Shown: positions 12,736 through 24,917, numbered from the stretch's first letter. The stretch is 64,000 nt of DNA from Muraenolepis orangiensis (GCA_027704905.1 CM051002.1:13699930-13763929); one strand, 5' to 3'. Made by a program: numbers and translations. Notes: generated from the sequence alone by a model not told the origin.

Positions 12736-13735
12736 NNNNNNNNNNNNNNNNNNNNNNNNNNNNNNNNNNNNNNNNNNNNNNNNNNNNNNNNNNNNNNNNN
12801 NNNNNNNNNNNNNNNNNNNNNNNNNNNNNNNNNNNNNNNNNNNNNNNNNNNNNNNNNNNNNNNNNNNNNNNNNNNNNNNNNNNNNNNNNNNNNNNNNNNN
12901 NNNNNNNNNNNNNNNNNNNNNNNNNNNNNNNNNNNNNNNNNNNNNNNNNNNNNNNNNNNNNNNNNNNNNNNNNNNNNNNNNNNNNNNNNNNNNNNNNNNN
13001 NNNNNNNNNNNNNNNNNNNNNNNNNNNNNNNNNNNNNNNNNNNNNNNNNNNNNNNNNNNNNNNNNNNNNNNNNNNNNNNNNNNNNNNNNNNNNNNNNNNN
13101 NNNNNNNNNNNNNNNNNNNNNNNNNNNNNNNNNNNNNNNNNNNNNNNNNNNNNNNNNNNNNNNNNNNNNNNNNNNNNNNNNNNNNNNNNNNNNNNNNNNN
13201 NNNNNNNNNNNNNNNNNNNNNNNNNNNNNNNNNNNNNNNNNNNNNNNNNNNNNNNNNNNNNNNNNNNNNNNNNNNNNNNNNNNNNNNNNNNNNNNNNNNN
13301 NNNNNNNNNNNNNNNNNNNNNNNNNNNNNNNNNNNNNNNNNNNNNNNNNNNNNNNNNNNNNNNNNNNNNNNNNNNNNNNNNNNNNNNNNNNNNNNNNNNN
13401 NNNNNNNNNNNNNNNNNNNNNNNNNNNNNNNNNNNNNNNNNNNNNNNNNNNNNNNNNNNNNNNNNNNNNNNNNNNNNNNNNNNNNNNNNNNNNNNNNNNN
13501 NNNNNNNNNNNNNNNNNNNNNNNNNNNNNNNNNNNNNNNNNNNNNNNNNNNNNNNNNNNNNNNNNNNNNNNNNNNNNNNNNNNNNNNNNNNNNNNNNNNN
13601 NNNNNNNNNNNNNNNNNNNNNNNNNNNNNNNNNNNNNNNNNNNNNNNNNNNNNNNNNNNNNNNNNNNNNNNNNNNNNNNNNNNNNNNNNNNNNNNNNNNN
13701 NNNNNNNNNNNNNNNNNNNNNNNNNNNNNNNNNNN
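12736..13735. other. Assembly gap, 1,000 N
   Basis: Exactly 1,000 N. By comparison with contig C (about 53,569-54,367), the real sequence here is probably about 0.8 kb, the remaining end of the TA-flanked transposon. Confidence 0.95.
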
Positions 13736-13797
13736 CCCGTAAGAATACTCTCGATGGTGCCGTTATAGAATGTTCTCAGGATGCAGAACCTTTTGGC
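13736..13797 (-). mobile_element. LINE RT fragment at start of contig B
   Basis: The minus strand encodes SAKRFCILRTFYNGTIESIL, the CR1/L2-type RT segment just upstream of the YGNCT motif at 9,298. Its last bases read TTACGGG instead of entering the transposon end, as expected of an unoccupied insertion site. Confidence 0.65.
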
Positions 13798-13830
13798 CGA
13801 AAGGGGACAGGTAGAGCAAGAATGGTCCGC

Positions 13831-16800
13831 CAGTGGCGGCGCCAGAGATTTTCTCTCGGGGGTGCTGTGGGGTAGCTTGACGTTTCATAGAGGGTGCTGA
13901 AACATTTAGGGTTTCCCATTAATGCACCGGCACTACAGTGGAATTTTCTACTGCAACACTCCCCACACGCACACACGCAGTACACCCGCGACTGTTACAG
14001 TGAAGGCTCGATAATCAGCTCACAGCTGTTTTGGTGCTATTTTGGGGAGTGGACGTAACCTCCTCTAGGAGGGTCCTCCCCTCCTCTAGGAGGGCCCGGG
14101 GCAGTGGCGGCTCGTCCATAGGGGCGCAGGGGCGCCGCCCCACCTGGTTGAGAGAGGAAAAAAAAATCAAAAATAAAAATTATAATAATTGTGTTTTTTT
14201 ATTTTTTATTTTTTTGATCCCTAAAAATAAACTAAACATGTTTAAAATGAATAATAATTACTCATTTTATGTATGTTTGTGTTTAAAATGCACAATAACG
14301 TTAATATAGCAAATATAAATCATTGTTGTGCGTGCTATTCTCCCCCTCGTTTGTCATTGACGTCACTCTCATAGAAACCTACCTCCAAACCTGGGCGCAC
14401 TGCCGTGCGCCCAGGTTTGGAGGTAGGTACCACATTTGATAGGCAATGTAGCCTATCAAGGGTCAAGGTTTTGAGGTAGGTACCAAATTTGATAGGCAAA
14501 TGTAGCCTATCAAGGGTCCTGAATACGATCTCTGGGAGCGCATTTCATTGCGCCCGAACAAGGAAACCAGTCACGCATGCGCGACTCAAATTGAGTGCGC
14601 CCCTCCTACTTCGGATGTCACCGGCCGCCACTGGCCCGGGGCCATGCTCCCCCGTGAAGATTTTTTTTAAAATATTGAAGTTAAAAGCATCAATTGGTGC
14701 ACTTTGAGAGCAACATTAAGCGGTCTCTGCGTTGTGTTTTGCGTTGTTCATGGATGGATGAGACCCGAGCCAGCATACAGTTTAGACGATTTCCTTTTAA
14801 TCACTGACAAGCTGACAACATATATAACAAATCAGTATAACATTTTGTATCCCTCACAGTGACTCCTCTCACGTGGAAACATTTACAAAAACAAAAAGGG
14901 AAGAGGAAACGTGAGGGACACACTATAAAGGGGGGGTGTACCCACAAAAAGAATCTTCTGAGTACAGGGACTACATTTCAGAAGTTCCGCCCACTGATCT
15001 CCGACCTTGTATTGAACATAAATAAACGAAGAACACAGAATTAGTGTGATTATACTCATTTAAATGATGTACAAAGAAACACCACTGCATATTTACAACT
15101 GTTACAGCGGGTAAGGTCCACAAGCCTAACACACCTCTGGCTCTGAACATAAAATTAAACACAAGTATAGGCCACATAGAAATAACTATAAACAGTCAGA
15201 ATGTTTGCCTCAACCATCAATGCATTACATTTATAATAGGCAACAGAGGGGGTGCATCATCATGCACTTACCATTAGACGTCTTCATAACAAAACAATGC
15301 GTCTGTTGTTGTGGTTGAGGGCAAACGCATCAATGATTTTGTCGCTGTCCAGGGCCCTTGTTCTCACGGTGTTTATAGCCAACAGTGCCAGGTTACTGGT
15401 TCGAGAGTCCCCACTGGTGTTCCTCAGGTAGTTTTTCAAACGACGCAGACAAGAAAAACTGCGCTCACAGCTCACTGAGGTCACGGGAAGTGTCAGAGAT
15501 ATGCATATCAGTTTGTACAAGTCTATAAATGCATCTCTGTATGGCCTCATGAGGGATAGAAACTCCTTGGTGCTGGTGATAGTATGTCCCTGTTCTTCTT
15601 TTCTTTGCAACAGCCGGCGAACTTGGTAAAGCTCTGCAGACAGGTTTTCCTCACTGATTCGATAGTGGCGGGCCATGGGCAGTATCATTGTTTTGTCCAG
15701 AAATGATGTGTGTTTGGGGCTCAGGGCGGACACACCTCTCAGTACTTCGTACGTTTCATCTCCATTAACAACCTGTCTATAACAGGATAGAACGAGTGTG
15801 TTCTAAGGTCATCTGTGTCCAAGTGTGCTCTTTCTAACGGGGCTTCCACTACAAACCCCTCCAAATGTCGAGATGTTTGAGCCCGCCTTCTCTCACGTTG
15901 CGTCTGTGGTGCAATTCCTGCGTTCACGCACAGACTTTCTGCTTCATTTCGGATTTCCCTCCACTTGTCCTCTGTCCGCTTTTCAGATATGGCAATGGTA
16001 ACATACTGGGCCAGATCATCTGCCGCTTCAAGATCAAAAGTGGCGGACTGAAGCTGATCCGACATGAACTTGGTTGTTCTGAATACATCCTCGAAAATAA
16101 TGAGATGTACAACAAATGTCTCGTCGATGACTGAGAGCTCTCGCCTCTGTCCTCCGGTGTAGATTTGACAGGCCGATGATGTCACGCAGGGTAGCCAGGA
16201 TTGCTGGGAGAGTTTTCTTGACTGCCCAGATTGCATTATATTGGCATGCCCAGCGAGTATCACTCAGCTTCTTGAGTTCTACACACTGTGCTGTTGGCTC
16301 GAGTTCCTTTTGTATTTTCATGAACAGATCGTGCACCACTGACCCAGAGAAAAACTTGTAGAGCATTTGTAGTGTCTCAAAAAACTCTGCTGCAGCGTTG
16401 ACATTATGCACACAGTCCACCAGCACCAAGTTGAGCCTATGAGCATGGCAATGTATATAAATTGCGCACTTCTTTCCTGAACTTTTCCTGCACTCCATTG
16501 CACTCCATCCTGACATTACAGATGCTCCGTCATAGCACTGGCCAACACAACCATTAATGTCTATATTACACTGACTTTACTTTCATCCACCAAAACAGCA
16601 AAGTACTCTGCCTCCCCCACCTCATCACTTATTTATTTTCGTATCATATCAGCCATTATATCAAATAATTCGTTCTGTATGTCATGGTGAGTGTATTTGG
16701 CATTTGATGGATTGCTTGCCAATTTTTTATCCACAGTAACATCAAACATTTTGATGAGGTGCAAAAGCTCGAGAAAATTACCCCTATTAGAGGAGTCCCC

Positions 16801-17547
16801 ACCCTCGCTGTGACCTCGCTGTGCGATTCCCTGACAAGCTGTATAGCGAGGGCTTTCAACCACGGCCTGCATGTACTTTCGGTTCTCCATAACCAAAGCT
16901 GAATGTCCCTTGTCAATCATGTTTGCTATTTTTGAGCCACTTGTCTGTTTTTGTTTAAACTCTCTCCATGTTTCCATAGCAAACTTGTGCGCCGCACTTT
17001 CATGATGAGTGTTCAGAGTCGCAGCAGGTGCAGCCGCGGGGCCGGGCATTACCGCGCCTTCCTCCTCATCTCCATCCTCCCCCGGCTTTTCTTGGTCCTC
17101 CTCCTGGTCGGTGACCGTGACACCTTCAGCCTCTGCCTCACGAGGCCTATTATGTGCAGAATCCCTCTCGCTTTCAGGTGGTTTTGATTGAGTGTCCACA
17201 CGTGGACGTTTAAGGACTAAAAAACGATCCATTTTTCACTTTGCTCAACATCCACGTTAGCAAATAATTTGGCGCTCTAGCTAACAGGAAGTCACTCAAG
17301 TGTCACAAAGTAATTTAGCCTATGGGTAGGTCAAAAATCGAATGGGTACTGGCCATTGGCCTAATCATATCACCTATGTTGGCTTTGTTTCTGGTCAAAA
17401 ATGTGTTTGTTTCACATTTGCATTGATGTAATCAATAATTTTTCTAATTTTATTTTATAAAAACACATATTTATTGGGGGTGCTTAGGGGGTGCTTTGGC
17501 AATCCTGGGGGGTGCTTCAGCAGCCCCTAGCTCCCCCCTGGCGCACA
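13831..17547 (-). mobile_element. hAT transposon (ZMYM1-like transposase), left copy, defective
   Basis: Starts CAGTGGCGGCGCCAGAG and ends near CCCCCTGGCGCACAG. The minus strand carries hAT transposase pieces: 17,232-16,633 (N-terminal), 16,516-16,139 and 16,134-15,739 (central, DUF4371/RNase H-like region), and 15,733-15,284 (C-terminal dimerisation motif SVSCERSFSCLRRLKNYLR). Stop codons separate the pieces. Compared with the right arm, this copy lacks 5 bp near 16,130, which breaks the central frame. No clear 8-bp target duplication is visible at the outer ends. Confidence 0.8.
14102..14633. mobile_element. hAT-type MITE, present only in the left arm
   Basis: A 532-bp insertion begins CAGTGGCGGC and ends GCCGCCACTG, bordered by a perfect 8-bp target duplication GCCCGGGG (14,094-14,101 and 14,634-14,641). 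The right arm has a single uninterrupted GCCCGGGG. Its termini resemble those of the hAT it sits in, so a related transposase could have moved it. It has no coding capacity. Inside are a perfect hairpin with 24-bp arms (14,377-14,400 and 14,405-14,428) and a ~50-bp tandem duplication (about 14,419-14,518). Confidence 0.9.
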
Positions 17548-17665
17548 GGTCTTGACCCTCCTGAAGATTCTGCAGACCTCGGACTCGAACAGTTGTAGAA
17601 CGTAGTCCTCTGGGCTGATGTTCAAGTTGTTGGTCAGCTCATGGTCCCTTTCAAAGGGAAGAGCA
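17548..17665 (-). mobile_element. LINE RT N-terminal fragment, left arm
   Basis: The minus strand reads RDHELTNNLNISPEDY and then LFESEVCRIFRRVKTC, resembling the linker just before the RT domain in fish CR1/L2 LINEs. It is cut by the hAT on one side. Mirror of about 45,985-46,097. Confidence 0.5.
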
Positions 17666-18037
17666 AAAAACTTATTTAACTCGTCTCAACTCAACCCTCA
17701 GACCTTGCCACATACATCTGGTGTCAGAGCCCCCGAACTGTAATTCCAATTCGTTTTTTTAAATCCAATGGGCTATATGCACTAAGCTGTGTGAAGGACT
17801 TCCGGCTTCCGCTTTTTGTTCGACATCATCGAAATGTAACGGTATTTAGTTTCCATGGCTTTCCAACCCATCCCGACCTGAGAAGAACCCGACGCGGACA
17901 TCCGATTCTATACCAGGTAACGTTAGACCCAAGTTGTGCTATTCAGCTAACTGTTCGACCAAAGTAAACCTCAGTTACACTATAAAGAATCCTATCGTAT
18001 GTCTTAATACAAAAGAGTTACTGTGCCTACTGCACAT
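17666..18037. other. Unassigned repeat-arm sequence
   Basis: Non-coding sequence between the LINE fragment and the Harbinger element. I recognise nothing in it. The mirror is at about 45,607-45,980. Confidence 0.4.
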
Positions 18038-19602
18038 GGGGTGCGTTTCCCGAAGCCTTCTTAACGCTACGTCGTTCGTAAGTTATACCTTAAGCTGTAC
18101 CTTAACGTTTCGCCGTGTTTCCCGAAACGTTCTTAGCTAAGTATACCTTCCGTAAGTGACACTTTCGTAAGGTAATTCTGGACCTCTCTTAACTATACCT
18201 TATCGATGTTGTCAGCTCACTCCGCTAGTGACCACCACTGTTCCGACCCGCAAGCCTCTGAAATCAGCTGTTGACCTAGTTTCATTTCAATCTGTGAATC
18301 AATATGTACACTTATAATTCTACAGTTGTAGTTCATAACGGTAATAATATACAACAAAAATACCACATTAATGGGAATCTTTTCATGCAGAAATTATACA
18401 TTACGGTGGATACATTTTGCACTTTATTGAACATGAAATCGCCTCTTAAATAATCGATATCCCAAAATGACATCAGCTGGCAAACAATTACGGGCTAAAT
18501 GAGTAGGAGTCAATATATAGGGAGTTATGACGGTGACTGGTAAGGCAAAACTATGGCAGCGAATCAACGTATTGTCATACTAAACCAAAGACGGCGCCGT
18601 CCACGGAGCCATGTGCACAACTACATAAGGCAACATTTCTGCCCTCTGGACACCATGTCCGACGCGGCTCTTCTTAGGAAATTTCGCCTCCCACGGCAGG
18701 AAATCCTGCAACTTCTAAACCTTGTTGGACCGACTCTTGCCAGGCAAACGGCGGTAGGGAGCTTTTTGGAGGTTGTTGGAGATGGGTATGGGCTGAGCAA
18801 GACCTCTGTGGACCTGAGCTTGAGGCTGCCATCTTCATGGCGATGTTTGCCCATAAATCATTTTTCGTCCTATTTGTCACTGTGGTCCTAAAACTCGAAA
18901 ACAGTGCTTCACGATTCAGCGCCACCTCATCCAGCATGACCTCTATCGCCCTGACATATCTAATGTTAATTTCTTGTTGGTGCGCTTTTATTGAAATTGT
19001 CAGCCAATCAGAGAGAATTGTGAATTACACCAGTTATGTGATGGGGCTGCTGGTTAATCAACCCTAATTGCAAAGTTATTTAAGGCACCATGACAATATA
19101 TAAAAAAGATTAAATCAACCGTTTCTTGCCAAATAAGGTGTACTGGTAGGTGGCGTAATTTGCTGAGGTGGTGTAGCGGGAAGAGGCTTGATATCACAAT
19201 CTGAGGTGGCGGGCTCGTGCCACCTTTAGGCAATCATTATATTTACGGTTTGATAATTGAGTTTGTAAGTTTCAAATTCTATGAATATGTTCTCAGTCAT
19301 GGTAAATGCAACATTTAGTATTCCTGCAGTGTTTTATTGATAAACACCACATCCTCTCATAACGCGGTGAAGCAGTCGCTACATGGAGTGAATAGTCGAT
19401 TCTCGAGCCATCGATTTCAACACATTCAGCACCATTGTTATGGACAGCATCTACTAACGTCGGACGTAAGAAGGTATACCTTAAGCAACCTCCTAAGGGA
19501 TAGTTTGGGGAACACACGTAGAACAGTAAACAACTTTAGTAAGGTATACCCTTCAAGTCTTCGTAACACGCTAAGAGACAACGTTATCGGGAAACGCACC
19601 CC
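18038..19602. mobile_element. PIF/Harbinger element, internally deleted, left copy
   Basis: Inverted ends GGGGTGCGTTTCCCG and CGGGAAACGCACCCC define 1,565 bp. The plus strand at 18,553-18,830 encodes the start of a HARBI1-like transposase (FRLPRQEILQLLNLVGPTL, GSFLEVVGDGYGLSKTSV). The minus strand at about 18,937-18,830 encodes a piece of the partner Myb/SANT-like DNA-binding protein. The two genes converge on an internal deletion, so both lack their 3' parts. About 46 bp of the Myb-like N-terminus present in the right arm is missing here. Confidence 0.75.
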
Positions 19603-20059
19603 AGATCATTTGATCAAGTTAATAAGGATAAGGTGGAAACATGTTTGGGTGATCAAACACATTTACAAGTTAACACTGCTAATATACACCAGCTAAGGCA
19701 TAATAGTTATTAAGGAAGGTTATTGAAGTTTGTTTGAGTAAGGAGAGAATGTAAAGCTAAGCATTTAGGAGGGTAGGCATCGTCTAGGAGCATGGTTCAG
19801 TAACAATAACTGTTCTACTCATAATAACCTACTTTTCCATGAAGCAGAGGGTATATTTCTAATCGTTTTCTATTTCTTCTTAGATTCCGCTTCTTGATTC
19901 ATCGCCAGTGGTGTTGACACAGCCAATGCTCCTGTGTGGCAGGCAGTGTTGTGTGCAATCACATAGTGGCATTGCTGTTCCAAACAGGTGTGCAACGATT
20001 ACACATGGATCCACAAGTGCAAAGTGAAAAAGCTGACTATTTATTTTTCTACATATACA
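19603..20059. other. Unassigned repeat-arm sequence
   Basis: No recognisable coding or repeat signature. Mirror of about 38,853-39,309. Confidence 0.4.
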
Positions 20060-20573
20060 TTGTGAGCGCCCACGCTCAAGAAGGCACAAAAACAGCGGGT
20101 TTTTGAGGTTTCAACTAAAATGTCCTTTTATTTCTCTATAAACTTGGGGGGTTAAGGTAAGGAATGAAAAATAACAAAAGCTTGTCTTCGGCGTCTCACG
20201 CCTGGTCCGCGGTCCTCTCACCCTCTGGCGGCCTCCCAAGCTCCTGGGTGAGACGGCTTCTCCTTTCCTTCGGATCACAAACGAAACAGCAGAACAGCAG
20301 GTAACCACATGGCTAGACCTCTCGGCAGCAAGGTCTCACTCCGTTCACCCCCCTTTTCCAACAACCCTCTACCTGTGTGTTTTTAAGCACCTGCTTTACT
20401 CAGGTGCTTATTGTTCCCAGCTGGGGGTTTCAAACTCATTCGCCTTCCCCCGGGTCCTAAAGCCCTCCAAGTATCTCCCTCGGGAGATATACGCCCCCCA
20501 CAACGTAACCGAAGGTAAGTCTCCTCTTCTTGGCTCTGGTGGGACTCCAAGGGTAGCTTGGGGTACCACAACA
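20060..20573 (-). mobile_element. Solo LTR with 6-bp target duplication, left copy
   Basis: In minus sense it starts TGTTGTGGTACCCC and ends GGGCGCTCACAA, 514 bp, flanked on both sides by TATACA. It contains an AATAAA signal. No internal domain adjoins it. A 6-bp duplication would suit an ERV-like or gypsy-like integrase; the family is not identified. The right copy is 520 bp. Confidence 0.75.
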
Positions 20574-20975
20574 TATACAAGATACCTCTTTGAGAAATGA
20601 ACATAAGCAAAACCCAGGTTCTTCAATGAAAGATTGGAATGTTATCAGCTGTTATTACAGTTCATTTTTCAATAATGTTTTTTAGCCAATATGTTACAAT
20701 AATGATGTATGTACAATATGTTACAATGTTAATTTTCACAAATCTATACAACTTGACTTTACATTCAACAGTTTGCTTACATATAATGTTTGTGTACATA
20801 AGATTTACATGTTTAACAAAATGATCTGCCACTGGAATAAACACAATTCAATTACAAAAACCTGGTGTTGAACCAATGCTTTACTTTACCCATGCCTTAA
20901 CTAATGCCTTGTTTTGGTAGTTTGACAACAGGCATGCCACTGTAAACATCTGCCAATAACCCCTTTCATGGTGCA

Positions 20976-21306
20976 GTGAGATTTGTAGGTGGAGTACATC
21001 TCACTTTGCAGGAGTGGGAAGGATGGTGTCTGACACTTGAGCTCAGTGCAGTCCAAGATGACCTGGGTGTCTGGGAAATCTCAAAATTCCTCAGGGAGGT
21101 AAGCTTGCACTTCTGCAGGTGTGAGCCAGATGCATTGAGACCCCAGTGCAGTGGCTAGAAAATGTGTCCATGTTGCAATAATGCAGCTCACTGTGGACTG
21201 GTGTATGTAGAATCGATGCGCCGGGTCCCTCTCCTTCAAACCAACCGACAGGAAGACGAGGAAAAGAAAGAACTCGTCGATTTGCTGGAGCAGCTGTCTC
21301 TGGAAG
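20976..21306 (-). pseudogene. DDE transposase fragment, ISL2EU/Harbinger-like, left copy
   Basis: The minus strand encodes EFFLFLVFLSVGLKERDPAH, FYIHQSTVSCIIATWTHFL, WLTPAEVQAYLPEEF, an in-frame TGA, then DFPDTQVILDCTELKCQ and MYSTYKSHCTMKG. This is the region around the first catalytic Asp (ILDCTE) of the DDE_Tnp_4 type transposases common in fish. The rest of the element is absent. The right arm has lost about 115 bp of the 5' part. Confidence 0.65.
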
Positions 21307-21484
21307 GTTAAAAAAAAGGTTACTGCTTTAAGTTATAAACTAGTAAGGCTGTGCTCTTGTTTGGCTAAATGTTTTATAATAGTTATGTGTACCATACCAT
21401 GGGGAAAAACTGAGTTGCTGTAGTGCACTGGTGTATTTAAAGGGGGCTGAGTCCTTTAGTGTAGCCTTCTGTAAATGCAATGGC

Positions 21485-21925
21485 ATCCCACCCTCTGTTA
21501 CTACAAAGCAGCTCAGACCATAACCTACCGTTGATGGACGTGCTCTGGAGGTTCTTGATGGCTTTTCGGAGTTCGTACTTGGCCTTCTTGTAGAGATCGG
21601 AGTCGCCTGTTGTGAAAGCGGTACTCCGTTCCTTAAGTTTGTTCTGTATGTCAGCATTCATCCATGGTTTGCGTTTCGGAAATGAGCGAACAGACCTGGT
21701 CGGGATGCATTCTTCCACTAGCCTGTTAATGTATGCTGTGACATGATCTGCATACACATCAAGGTCAGTGGTCTTGAATACACTCCAGTCAGTGATTTGT
21801 AGCCCCCCCTGCAGGTGTAGTCTTGTTCTGTCTGGTCAGACATGAGATGTGTTGATAGTATTTTGGTAATACCTTTTTTAAATTGCAGTGGTTAAAGTCC
21901 CCCGCTACAATGGTACGGAAGAGTA
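21485..21925 (-). mobile_element. LINE endonuclease/linker fragment, left copy
   Basis: The minus strand encodes VAGDFNHCNLKKVLPKYYQH (end of an apurinic-type endonuclease domain) and, after a frame break, DVYADHVTAYINRLVEECIP and KAKYELRKAIKNLQS (linker before the RT). Mirror of 37,083-37,513. Confidence 0.75.
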
Positions 21926-21967
21926 TTAGGGCCAGGCATAAAAAAGAATGAGAAGATTTTTTATTTA

Positions 21968-22075
21968 TTTAGCATGTCGAGAATGAAGTCGAAATATCAA
22001 GAATAAAGTCGAAATGTCGAGAATAAAGTCGAAAAGTCGAGAATAAAGTTGAAATACCATTGAGAATAAAGTCTA
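21968..22075. repeat. Short minisatellite, ~20-bp unit, left copy
   Basis: About five imperfect copies of a unit like GTCGAGAATAAAGTCGAAAT. A (TTA)n microsatellite follows at about 22,467-22,488. Confidence 0.7.
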
Positions 22076-23648
22076 AATGCACTGCCAGCTGCCTGTGTAA
22101 CTTTGACGTTACAGTACAGTAATGTACGTGAAGGTGAGTTTCTGAAGTTGTGCAACTGTATTCTTAACTGATATCTGTATCATATCAATAACATAAAGCC
22201 TATCCCTTTGTGACCTACACAAGCCCAGGGCTTACTTTATTTATACAGCACCACCTCCTGTGTAGGGAGAGTAAAACCCTTTATATGAGCTTGTGAGGAA
22301 TTAAATATATACGTATATAGCCAATGTTTCCCCACTACAAGGTGTTCAAATTAATGAATGAGAGGAAAAGACTGTATACCAAAAGTAAATCTCTTTAATC
22401 GCACTGGGTTCTATTAAACGCATGGGCATGGCCCAGCACAGAGGTGACAGATGACAGTGACAGATGATTATTATTATTATTATTATTAGATGACACACCG
22501 ATAATCACATGGACTGAACACGTTCAAAATAACCACACAAGACAAAACAAATAAATCAAAGACGAGCACCACACGTTAAGAGGGCACTCAACAAAAGGCA
22601 CACAAAAATAATGCACACATAAGACATGCAGCACAAAGCACACAGAATAATGTCCCGTCTAACTAGTGATCTAAGCGGTATGTGTCGTCACAATAACCAT
22701 TTAGTATGGGAAAAACAGTGATTGCAAGAGATGCCTGAAACAAAGGAAACATACATAAACTTCCCATCTAATACACAAATGTAGTATAATTTATACTCTG
22801 GTGGAAATAAGAATCTTTGAGTGGTCCGGATACTAAGTTCAATATCTTTATTGAACAAAAGCATCAAATGAAAGCATCTACTACAGCAAAATGGAGCCTG
22901 CCGTGCCAATTCGCAGACTGGCGACGCGCTCCTTTACCAAACATTATATAGAAAGTAGTACTCTACTACTCCTATTGGTCAAGGTAAACACACATCTACT
23001 AATCCTATTGGTCTTGAGGTACAACCAGTATCCACTACTCTGGTTGGTCACGGTGCCTTTGTTGTCAAGTCACAAGTTTACAAGCACAAACCCCAGGGGG
23101 TCGCATTCCTGACAACACCCGTTGGTCGCCTCAACACGCACGGCTCTTACAATGCATACAGTATCACAGATAGTGTTTTAGTTTTATACTTAGGGTATAA
23201 AAATACACTACACAAACACATTTAGATTTACTACACAACAATTCATATACATTCCCTTTTACCCAAACAAACGGTTTTCCTTTAATAAACATGCGTTTTA
23301 CCTTGTTAAAACTCCAGTTATAACACTGCACACAGTCCCTCTTGCTCTATCGCCTTAAGCACAAAGCACAATACTTGTGACTACTGTGTGTTGTGTTTAA
23401 TAAGAATACGACTTTTAGGTTGACCGTTTATTGTACACACTGCCATGGCGTCAACAACAACAACTGTGTCCGGTTCACACACCCCAAAACTCCCGGTCAC
23501 ACCGGATGTGACGCATACATAACATTTACCCACAAGGAACCCAATTAACTTTTAACTTTAACTCTAGATGAACTGGGTAGACTGCCAGTCACCAGCATAT
23601 CCATGTGGATTATTCTGCCACGCAACTGAACATTTCCCCTGAGAGTCA
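22076..23648. other. Non-coding arm sequence with LTR-like stretches, left copy
   Basis: Mirror of 35,350-36,922. It includes (minus sense) the start of a gypsy 3' LTR next to the integrase end at 23,649, and a second LTR-like stretch at about 23,117-22,690 with a TATA-like TATATAATG and an AATAAA signal. Boundaries are uncertain. Confidence 0.4.
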
Positions 23649-24917
23649 CTAGCTCACAATATAGTCCTCCAAGTATCTTGGTCTGACCCGGACACGGGCC
23701 GGACGAGCTTCAGGACGAACCACTGGCTCAGCCGGCTCAGGTGGGAACCCGGCTGGACCCTGCAACTGCTCATCAGGGAAAGCAAAGTCCCCGTCCTCCC
23801 CGGGCCCAGGGTCCACGATGGGGGGCGGTGCCACCTTCCAAAGCCGGCTTGCGTGCCACCGTGATCCGTCGGCCAGACGAAAGGTGGCTGGCCCCAAAGG
23901 TGGCTGAAAACGGAAGACCATCTGCCAGGTGTGCTCTGACCCCGTTCTTTAGGGTTTGGTTGAACCTTTCAACCCCCCCATTTGCTTGCGGGTGGTAGAA
24001 AGCTGTACGGATGTGTTTGATCCCCCTCTCCTCCACAAAGGTGGCAAACTCAGCTGAGACAAACTGTGGGCCGTTGTCTGTAGTGATGGCGTTAGGACTG
24101 CCCCACCGAGCTAACAGAGAGGCGAGAAAGTCTGTGACCACCCGAGCCGTTACGGACCCCGTGGCGACCACCTCTGGCCATTTCAAATGGAGGTCGTAGG
24201 CCACCAGGAGGAAGCGTTGGTGGTGCGGGACGCCATGGAGCTCCCCACAGATGTCCAGCTGGATGTGCTCCCAAGGCGCGTGCTGCCACTGCAAGGGCTG
24301 CAAGGGTGGTGGGGGTGGCGGGCCAGTTTTGCCACTGAGCAGGCAGGCCGTGCACTCCTTCACCATTGTCTCTATATCTCGATCTATGCCCAGCCACCAC
24401 ACCAAATCCCTGCAGCGCTGTTTCACCTTTACGATACCCAGGTGGCCCTCGTGCGCCATAGCCAAAACGCGTGCCCTGAGGTCGATGGGGACGAACATGT
24501 GGAGGCCCCGGGCCACGCAGACACCGTTCCAGCAGGTCAGCTCGTCCTTGACCCGATGAAAAGACGCCAGCTCCTCTGGGACCTTCGCAGGCCATCCCTC
24601 CCGGATGTAAGTGCGGAGCTGGGAGAGCATGGGGTCCTCCTCCGACGCGAGCCGAAGGTCCTCCAGGGAAACCGAGGCCTAGAGCGGGGCGTGGAGCATG
24701 AGTATGAGCTCTGACTCTGTTGTGTCCGGGCCCGCGCCGGGCGCTGGGGCGGGGGTGGCACGGGAGAGCAGGTAAGCCACCACATTCTCCCTGCCGGGAA
24801 TAAACAGTGTGGTGAAGTCATATGGCTGGAGTCTCTCTGACCAGCGGTAGATCCTCAGCGGTTTGTGCCCCGACCCCGATGTAGCAAGCAGGGCCGTGAG
24901 AGCCTGATGGTCAGTAA
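23649..24917 (-). pseudogene. Ty3/gypsy pol fragment (RNase H end, integrase), left copy
   Basis: Mirror of 34,065-35,349. The minus strand encodes the RNase H end, the HHCC zinc-binding region, and the integrase core with TTDNGPQFV and NGGVERFNQTLKN, then a frameshifted C-terminal tail (90 residues from 23,921). The 5' half of the element is replaced by hAT sequence. Confidence 0.8.

Noticed and set aside
12471..13768. Long open frames spanning the N gap (also at 28,709-30,286 and 57,573-58,885)
   Set aside because: They consist mostly of unknown residues translated from N; only the short ends are real sequence.
13823..13838. 8-bp target duplication for the ZMYM1-like hAT
   Set aside because: TGGTCCGC on one side has no match beside the other end at 17,548, so no duplication is claimed.
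19155..19225. tRNA-like stretch (TAGCGGGAAGAGG then GGCTCGTGCCACC) and its mirror near 44,370-44,440
   Set aside because: The A- and B-box resemblance is weak, the acceptor stem does not pair convincingly, and it lies inside the Harbinger element.
22467..22488. (TTA)n run considered as a CRISPR or regulatory repeat
   Set aside because: A plain trinucleotide microsatellite; no CRISPR-like array exists in this eukaryotic window.
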